DNA from: Tolumonas auensis DSM 9187
GTDB lineage: Bacteria > Pseudomonadota > Gammaproteobacteria > Enterobacterales > Aeromonadaceae
Length of the DNA: 64,000 nt
NCBI RefSeq assembly: GCF_000023065.1
Contig: NC_012691.1
Coordinates: forward strand, 1,160,501-1,224,500
Reading direction: 5' to 3'
Below are positions 59,296 through 64,000 of this stretch, in pieces. Each line of letters starts with the position of its first letter. The first letter of the stretch is position 1. The position numbers and the translations under genes were made by a program. The notes under the pieces were generated by a model. The model did not search any database and was not told where the DNA came from. It was given only the letters and a program-made list of their open reading frames with translations.

Positions 59296-60711
59296 TCATT
59301 TACCTTGCAGGTATAAAGCCAGCGCTTTAATGATATTCCATTCACGGGTACCCGGAACTTTCCCTTCCAACAGCGCTTCCAGACGCAGCAAGTAAGGCTC
59401 AGCCCGAGAGTTAAGCGCATCAACACAGAATTGCTGCCATTGCTGCTGCTCTCTCGGTGAAAGAGTATGCGGATAGTTCCTTGCCCGGTAACGGAAGAGC
59501 AGGGTCGGCAGGCGCGGATCATGAAATTGATACTGACCGGCGGCTAACTGTTCTGCGGATGCCTGCTGTATCAGATCTATCGCGGCCCGGTCGGCTTCCG
59601 AGAAAAATCCCTGATAAAGCATATGCTCAGGATCCTGATTTGCCGGCGGGATATATTCATCGCTGAAGAGCCCTGCCAACTTCTCTCTTATCTGTGGATT
59701 CTGTCGTAATACCGCGAGATTCTGCATGCAGAGATCACGATTAATGCCTAATTCCTGAGCCCGCTCTTCACTCAGACTGGAGGCTGGTGCAAGTACCGGA
59801 CACTTATTGATATGGATTAGTTTGACCGGAACCGGTGATCCGTCGGTTATATCGTCTTTTCTGGTGTAAAGACGTTCCCGCAATTCAGTGATATTCAGTT
59901 CCAGTAATGGTGACAGGTCTTTATGAAGATCGATCACAATCACGGCATTGTTATTTGTCGGATGCCATGCCATCGGAGCGATCCAGCTTACGCAGCCTTG
60001 CACAGCAGAAAACATGCCAGAAACATGTACCAGTGGTTTGATGTTAATAATATCGATCAGATTCTTTAGTTTGTTTTTCCCGCGATGGGTTGATAAATAT
60101 TCAAACAGACGGGGTTGAGCTTGCTTCAGTGACTTCGCCAGGCCGATGGTGGCATAAACATCAGACATGGCATCGTGCGCATTTTCATGCTGAATGCCAT
60201 TGGCAACAGAGAGTTTTTCCAGACGGAAAGAGGGTTTACCCTCAGCGTCATATACCCAGTTAATACCTTCTGGTCGCAGGGCATAAAAAGCCCGGGCGAC
60301 ATCCAGCAGATCCCAGCGGGAGTTACCCTGCTGCCAGCTGTAAGCATAGGGATCAAGAAAGTTCCGGTAAAAACCGTAACGGGTGAACTCATCATCAAAC
60401 CGGATATTGTTATAACCCAGCACACACGTGGCCGGCTGAGAAAACTGCTGATGGATCGTACGGAAAAAATCTGCTTCACAGATACCGTTCTGATTCGCGA
60501 TCTGCGGGGTAATGCCGGTGATCAGGCAGGCTTCGGGCGCCGGTAGATAGTCAGGCGACATTTGGCAGTAAATCACCACCGGTTCACCACAGATATTAAA
60601 GTCAGCATCTGTGCGAATACCTGCAAATTGAGCCGGACGATCACGGGCCGGATCTATGCCAAATGTCTCATAATCGTGAAAGAGAAACGTATTTTCAGTT
60701 TTAGCTGTCAA
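59296..60711 (-). CDS. sbcB: Exodeoxyribonuclease I (SbcB)
   Basis: Processive 3'-5' single-strand DNA exonuclease of the DEDD (DnaQ-like) superfamily, used in recombination and mismatch repair. FLFHDYETFGIDP has the first catalytic acidic residues, VLGYNNIRFDDEF and NAHDAMSDVYATIGLA the others. The open frame reaches an ATG at 60816, but a minus-strand terminator (60773-60806) lies inside that extension and the extra residues are not family-like. I chose TTG 60711, giving 471 residues (E. coli 475) starting TAKTENTFLFHD. The Shine-Dalgarno there (GGTG) is weak. Confidence 0.92.
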   Translation of the reverse strand: MTAKTENTFLFHDYETFGIDPARDRPAQFAGIRTDADFNICGEPVVIYCQMSPDYLPAPEACLITGITPQIANQNGICEADFFRTIHQQFSQPATCVLGYNNIRFDDEFTRYGFYRNFLDPYAYSWQQGNSRWDLLDVARAFYALRPEGINWVYDAEGKPSFRLEKLSVANGIQHENAHDAMSDVYATIGLAKSLKQAQPRLFEYLSTHRGKNKLKNLIDIINIKPLVHVSGMFSAVQGCVSWIAPMAWHPTNNNAVIVIDLHKDLSPLLELNITELRERLYTRKDDITDGSPVPVKLIHINKCPVLAPASSLSEERAQELGINRDLCMQNLAVLRQNPQIREKLAGLFSDEYIPPANQDPEHMLYQGFFSEADRAAIDLIQQASAEQLAAGQYQFHDPRLPTLLFRYRARNYPHTLSPREQQQWQQFCVDALNSRAEPYLLRLEALLEGKVPGTREWNIIKALALYLQGK

Positions 60712-60772
60712 AATAACACCACTTGTGGCTAAAAAGCGTTTGATAAGGCTATTCTGGATGAAATCAGGCAAT

Positions 60773-60806
60773 AAAAAAACCCAGTCAACTGTGATGCTGA
60801 CTGGGC
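60773..60806 (-). terminator. Minus-strand terminator just upstream of sbcB
   Basis: On the minus strand CCCAGTCA, a 10-base loop and TGACTGGG are followed by seven T residues. It ends a minus-strand transcript that begins between here and the YeeE gene. Confidence 0.85.
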
Positions 60807-60839
60807 GAAGACTCAATGTTTAATTGCAGTGGCATTAAG

Positions 60840-60995
60840 TTAGAGGATATGAAGTGCAAAAAGTTCCGTTAATTTGCACAAAAAGTGTGATTTTCTTTCT
60901 GTTACCGATCGTTTGTACAAACTTTCATCGATGAGAAGCCGATCAACGCTGAAAATGGTACTGGTTGTTTCATCATAAATTCCGTTGAAATTCAT
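60840..60995 (-). CDS. Possible 51-residue small protein upstream of sbcB
   Basis: An open frame of 51 codons starts at ATG 60995 (MNFNGIYDETTSTIFSVDRL...) and stops 34 bases before the terminator at 60806. It has no visible Shine-Dalgarno and I recognise no family. The perfect 12-base palindrome GTTTGTACAAAC (60911-60922) and the GTGCAAA/TTTGCAC pair (60854-60879) lie inside it, so the region may instead be a non-coding RNA or binding sites. Listed because the terminator needs a transcript. Confidence 0.2.
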   Translation of the reverse strand: MNFNGIYDETTSTIFSVDRLLIDESLYKRSVTERKSHFLCKLTELFALHIL

Positions 60996-61031
60996 AGTGC
61001 ACTAAATTAAATTAGCTGAATCTAATTTAGT
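60985..61031 (+). promoter_or_regulatory. Promoter and operator of the YeeE/YedE pair
   Basis: TTGAAA (60985-60990), 17 bases, TAAATT (61008-61013). ACTAAATTA (61001-61009) and TAATTTAGT (61023-61031) form an inverted repeat over the -10 and start point. CTAAATTAAA (61002-61011) and the reverse of CTAAATTAGA (61021-61030) are identical to the two 10-mers in front of the persulfide reductase gene. Confidence 0.6.
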
Positions 61032-61043
61032 TGGGCTTTATTT

Positions 61044-61442
61044 ATGCATAATTTTACACCATGGAGTGCTCTGGGTGGTGGCGTCCTGATTGGCGTTGCC
61101 GCACTGGTGCTTTTATTGGGCAAAGGGCGGATCGCGGGTTACAGCGGTATTATTGCGGGTTTTCTGTTCTCTGGTGGTCAACGCTGGCGGGCTTTGTTTC
61201 TTGCCGGCACCATCATGGGCGCAGGTTTGGCTACGTATGGCCTGCAACTTCATATTACCAAGCTGGAAATCACCCCTTCATTGTTGCTGGCCGGTCTGCT
61301 GGTGGGCGTAGGTTCCCGCCTTGCGAATGGCTGCACCAGCGGTCATGGTATATGCGGTATTGGTCGTTTTTCCATCAGGTCGATTATTGCGACCTTGGCA
61401 TTTATGTTTTCAGGCATGGTAATCGTTGCTCTGATTCATTGA
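61044..61442 (+). CDS. YeeE/YedE-family membrane protein, first half (PmpA-like)
   Basis: A 132-residue integral membrane protein with about four hydrophobic segments and the conserved GSRLANGCTSGHGICGIGRF loop, whose Cys is the hallmark of this family. YeeE proteins carry thiosulfate or related sulfur compounds; small paired forms occur next to rhodanese, persulfide dioxygenase or ArsR-type regulators. It is followed 10 bases later by the second half, so the pair probably forms one transporter. Confidence 0.88.
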   Translation: MHNFTPWSALGGGVLIGVAALVLLLGKGRIAGYSGIIAGFLFSGGQRWRALFLAGTIMGAGLATYGLQLHITKLEITPSLLLAGLLVGVGSRLANGCTSGHGICGIGRFSIRSIIATLAFMFSGMVIVALIH

Positions 61443-61452
61443 GAGGTTTGAT

Positions 61453-61902
61453 GTGATCGCGTTAGTAGCAGGTGTACTTTTTGGTTTCGGGCTGGCTTTC
61501 TCAGGCATGATGCAGCCGGAAAAAGTAATCGGGTTTCTGGATATTACCGGCAATTGGGATGCATCGTTGATGCTGGTAATGGGGGGCGCTCTGGCTATTT
61601 TTACGCCCGGTTATCATTTTCTGGTAAAAGGACGCTCAAAAGCCATAAATGGCGATGCAATTCAGTTGCCGGGGAAGAAATCGCTGGATTCTGAATTAAT
61701 TATTGGTGCTCTGTTGTTCGGAGCGGGCTGGGGACTGGCGGGTATCTGCCCTGGTCCGGCTATTGCCATGGCGCCGATTGTTGGCTGGCCTGCAGTCGGT
61801 TTTATCGCTGCCATGTCTGCCGGTATGTGGTTAGCCGGTTGCTGGATGCAGAAAAAGTCAGCAGCGAGTCAGACGGTTAAACTGGCAACAACTCAGGAAT
61901 AA
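61453..61902 (+). CDS. YeeE/YedE-family membrane protein, second half (PmpB-like)
   Basis: A 149-residue membrane protein. Its conserved Cys motif is GAGWGLAGICPGPAIAMAP; the N-terminus FGFGLAFSGMMQPEKVIGFLD is also characteristic of the second protein of such pairs. It starts with GTG 61453 after GAGAGG. With the upstream gene it would bring sulfur species into the cell, feeding or being detoxified by the rhodanese-persulfide reductase encoded at 42 kb (inference from a shared operator). Confidence 0.88.
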   Translation: MIALVAGVLFGFGLAFSGMMQPEKVIGFLDITGNWDASLMLVMGGALAIFTPGYHFLVKGRSKAINGDAIQLPGKKSLDSELIIGALLFGAGWGLAGICPGPAIAMAPIVGWPAVGFIAAMSAGMWLAGCWMQKKSAASQTVKLATTQE

Positions 61903-61907
61903 GACGT

Positions 61908-61943
61908 TCAGCCAGACATTCGGTCATAGAGTGTCTGGCTGAA
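61908..61943. terminator. Hairpin between YedE pair and yfbU
   Basis: TTCAGCCAGACA (61908-61919) pairs exactly with TGTCTGGCTGAA (61932-61943). It has a long stem but no T-run; it lies between convergent genes. Confidence 0.6.
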
Positions 61944-61952
61944 AGCGGGAAA

Positions 61953-62453
61953 TTATGCAGTCACTATATTGCGGATTTCCTGAATAGATAATTTGTACTG
62001 ACGCGGACATTCACGCCATTCGGCCAGCATGCGCTCATATTTATCATGCATGGCAATTTCAGAATTAAGACCTGCACAACATTTGCCTAAATCCGGGAAC
62101 CGTTTTTCCACATCCAGCAGATAGCAGACATAATCAGCCAGTTCTTTCTCATAGCCGCGGGCATAACCGATAAAATCAAGGCGGGAAGGGGAGAGCTGAG
62201 TCTGATCTTCTGCCGACAGATTTTCATAAGAAACTTTCAATGCATGATGCATTTCCAGTATATCAATTACTTCCCGGCATTCTTCTTCAGTCAGATGACC
62301 AAATTCTTTTTCTAACTCCAGCATCTGTAAACAATAACCACGTTCTACAATTGTTTTACAGCGATGGTAATAATCGGCTTTTTCCGGATTCAGCTTACTC
62401 AGAATTTCATATTGATTACTGAGGATCAATCGCTGCGCATGGTTCATATTCAT
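61953..62453 (-). CDS. yfbU: YfbU family protein
   Basis: A 166-residue cytoplasmic protein matching the E. coli YfbU family: AQRLILSNQYEILSKLNPEK at the start, VERGYCLQMLELEKEFGHLTEEECREVIDILEMHHAL split in the middle and CPRQYKLSIQEI at the end. Mostly helical. The molecular function is unknown; in E. coli it has been linked to cell death and stress phenotypes. It is monocistronic. Confidence 0.9.
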   Translation of the reverse strand: MNMNHAQRLILSNQYEILSKLNPEKADYYHRCKTIVERGYCLQMLELEKEFGHLTEEECREVIDILEMHHALKVSYENLSAEDQTQLSPSRLDFIGYARGYEKELADYVCYLLDVEKRFPDLGKCCAGLNSEIAMHDKYERMLAEWRECPRQYKLSIQEIRNIVTA

Positions 62454-62669
62454 AAGTCGTTCCTGCTGTAATAGATGTATTTAGTGTATAGGTAATCATG
62501 GATTACAAGCCCGTATCTGTATCTATATCAAAAAGCAGGCGAAAACGTTTGTTAAGAGTGTCAAGTTATCTGAATGGATATATTTTTGTGTGATCAAGCC
62601 ATCACTCTCTGTTGTTTCTCTGAGTTCTGAATTAGGATTGGCGCAAACAATAATGAGGTCAGCAGCATT

Positions 62670-63221
62670 ATGACTCGCAGTGTTAAATTTCTCTTTATTC
62701 TGGCGTTTCTTTCTCTGAGCGCTTTTTACTTATACGTTCTTTATCTTGCTAAACATCCGGATACCTCTATGGCATACCGTATGTATTATCTGGAAAAGAA
62801 AACCCGCGTCTGGAACCGCAACCAGAGTCTTGCTTATATCCCCGGTACCGTGATGGATCTTGCTAATGAGCGGGAGCGTTGTGCCTATCTTTCCCGTGAG
62901 GGCTGGGATATACCTGCAAAAGATGGTTCTGGTTCTCTGTTCTCCGGTAAGGGTGGTTTGTATTTCACCTTGCACCAGGTACTAGGCTCATTGAAATTTG
63001 AAGGCACATTGACGACTAAAACAGCGAACACGGAATTAAGTTTTGCTGTCGGTGATAAATGGTCTGAAACCGTCAAATTTGAAAAAGCAGGCTCCCAGAC
63101 ATTTGAGGTGTCACTTCCGGCTGGTGTATTCATAGCAGATCCGATGGAACCAAACTATCTGTCATTGCAAAGTAATAATTCTATAATGTTCAAAACATTC
63201 AAATTATCCCGCGCGGGATGA
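62670..63221 (+). CDS. Small membrane-anchored protein before a glycosyltransferase
   Basis: A 183-residue protein that I do not recognise. It has one N-terminal membrane segment (about residues 6-26), a short charged linker (YYLEKKTRVWNRNQ) and a soluble, probably periplasmic, domain with beta-rich composition (GSLFSGKGGLYFTLHQVLGS, FKTFKLSR). It ends 7 bases before the GT2 gene, so both are co-transcribed. It might assist lipid-linked sugar transfer at the membrane; that is inferred only from position. Confidence 0.7.
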   Translation: MTRSVKFLFILAFLSLSAFYLYVLYLAKHPDTSMAYRMYYLEKKTRVWNRNQSLAYIPGTVMDLANERERCAYLSREGWDIPAKDGSGSLFSGKGGLYFTLHQVLGSLKFEGTLTTKTANTELSFAVGDKWSETVKFEKAGSQTFEVSLPAGVFIADPMEPNYLSLQSNNSIMFKTFKLSRAG

Positions 63222-63228
63222 GGTCAGT

Positions 63229-64000
63229 ATGAGCAAACAATCATTTACTATTTCCCTGGTAGTACCGGTTTATAACGAAGAAGAAAGTATCGATACCTTT
63301 ATCGAAACAATTGATAAAGAGCTGGCACCATTGCGTGATCAGCTGGAAATTGTTTTCGTTAACGATGGCAGCCGGGATAAAACCCGCGAAGTTGTCGAGA
63401 AAGCAATCGAGCGTGATAGTCGCGTTACCTTGATCAATCTGGCCCGTAACTTCGGTAAAGAAGCGGCGATGACTGCTGGCCTAGCGCATGCCCGTGGTGA
63501 TGCGATTGTTCCAATGGATGTCGATTTGCAGGATCCGCCAGCACTGGTGCTGGAATTCGTACGCATGTGGCAGGAAGAAGGTTATGACACCGTCTATGGT
63601 GTGCGTACCGATCGTAATGCTGATACACCTATGAAACGTCTGACCGCAGGCGGTTTCTATCGTTTCTTCAACGCCGTGTCTACAACCACTAAGATCCCGG
63701 AAAATGCAGGTGACTTCCGTCTGATGGATCGCCGTGTCGTTGAGGCTATCAATCAGTTGCCAGAACGTAACCGTTTCATGAAAGGTCTGTTTGCATGGGC
63801 CGGATTCCGTTCTATTGGTGTTCCTTATGCTCGTCCGGAACGCGCTGCCGGTACCACGAAATTCAATTACTGGAAACTGTGGAACTTCGCTCTGGATGGT
63901 TTGTTCAGCTTCTCCAGCTGGCCATTGCGCGTGTGGAGTTACATCGGTGCTGCTGTTGCCGGGATCAGTTTCCTTTACATGATGGTCATCATATTAAAAG
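63229..64000 (+). CDS. GT2 family glycosyltransferase, GtrB/DPM1-like (cut by window end)
   Basis: The first 257 residues are in the window. ISLVVPVYNEEESIDTFIE is the GT-A N-terminus, IVFVNDGSRDKT the nucleotide-binding region, and MDVDLQDPP the DxD metal motif. GDFRLMDRRVVEAI and RNRFMKGLFAWAGF are typical of polyprenyl-phosphate sugar transferases such as GtrB and ArnC. A C-terminal membrane segment begins near residue 238 (YIGAAVAGISFLYMMVIIL). It probably puts glucose or another sugar on undecaprenyl phosphate for O-antigen or lipid modification. ATG 63229 follows GAGG. Confidence 0.92.
   Translation, partial: MSKQSFTISLVVPVYNEEESIDTFIETIDKELAPLRDQLEIVFVNDGSRDKTREVVEKAIERDSRVTLINLARNFGKEAAMTAGLAHARGDAIVPMDVDLQDPPALVLEFVRMWQEEGYDTVYGVRTDRNADTPMKRLTAGGFYRFFNAVSTTTKIPENAGDFRLMDRRVVEAINQLPERNRFMKGLFAWAGFRSIGVPYARPERAAGTTKFNYWKLWNFALDGLFSFSSWPLRVWSYIGAAVAGISFLYMMVIILK

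Overview
The window looks like chromosomal DNA of a gammaproteobacterium of moderate G+C. Gene orders match Escherichia coli over several blocks (yoaA-tsaB-yeaY, thiCEFSGH, tig-clpP-clpX-lon-hupB-ppiD, proQ-prc, tamAB, ybgA-phrB). The overall impression is an Aeromonadales member such as Tolumonas; that placement is an inference from memory, not a computed one. There is no prophage, IS element or CRISPR array, and almost every gene is a recognisable intact core or accessory gene.

Layout. 1-4 kb: an unidentified structured segment, a glyoxalase-fold protein, the YoaA helicase, TsaB (tRNA t6A synthesis) and an Slp-type lipoprotein. 4.1-9.8 kb: a TPP riboswitch followed by the overlapping thiamine operon thiCEFSGH and a terminator. 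9.9-11.1 kb: a lone STAS protein and mtgA. 11.2-19.7 kb: the protein-folding and proteolysis block tig, clpP, clpX, lon, hupB, ppiD, with a sigma-32-like promoter before lon. 19.9-25.7 kb: proQ-prc, purT, an O6-alkylguanine transferase and asnS. 25.9-29.3 kb: an orphan membrane sensor-HAMP protein, and a GH4 6-phospho-glycosidase divergent from a DsdC-like LysR regulator, with an operator-rich intergenic region. 29.3-34.3 kb: biotin genes bioA divergent from bioBFCD. 34.4-36.3 kb: htpX (sigma-32-like promoter), and ribB behind an FMN riboswitch. 36.4-41.9 kb: tamA-tamB. 42-43.7 kb: a CoA-disulfide/persulfide reductase fused to rhodanese. 43.8-52 kb: gabT, gabD, a LysR regulator and a four-gene polyamine-type ABC transporter, which together look like a putrescine/GABA uptake and degradation locus. 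52-55 kb: a TudS-domain YbgA protein and the photolyase PhrB. 55-56 kb: four tRNA-Asn genes with DnaA-box-like sequences between them. 56-62.5 kb: uvrB, folE, a probable new small RNA, sbcB, a pair of YeeE/YedE sulfur-transport proteins and yfbU. 62.6-64 kb: a small membrane protein and a truncated-by-window GT2 glycosyltransferase.

Most interesting points. (1) The persulfide reductase-rhodanese gene and the YeeE/YedE pair, 19 kb apart, carry the same two 10-mers (CTAAATTAGA and CTAAATTAAA) over their predicted promoters, implying one repressor for a split sulfur-stress regulon. (2) A roughly 200-nt plus-strand transcript with an extended -10, several hairpins and a perfect terminator at 59.1-59.3 kb has no convincing protein and looks like a small RNA, preceded by a 12-bp inverted repeat. 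(3) A strong minus-strand terminator just upstream of sbcB shows that another short transcript ends there. (4) The GH4/LysR intergenic region holds a perfect 10-bp inverted repeat, a LacI-family-type operator and a CRP-like site. All regulatory assignments were read by eye and none was tested by a search.
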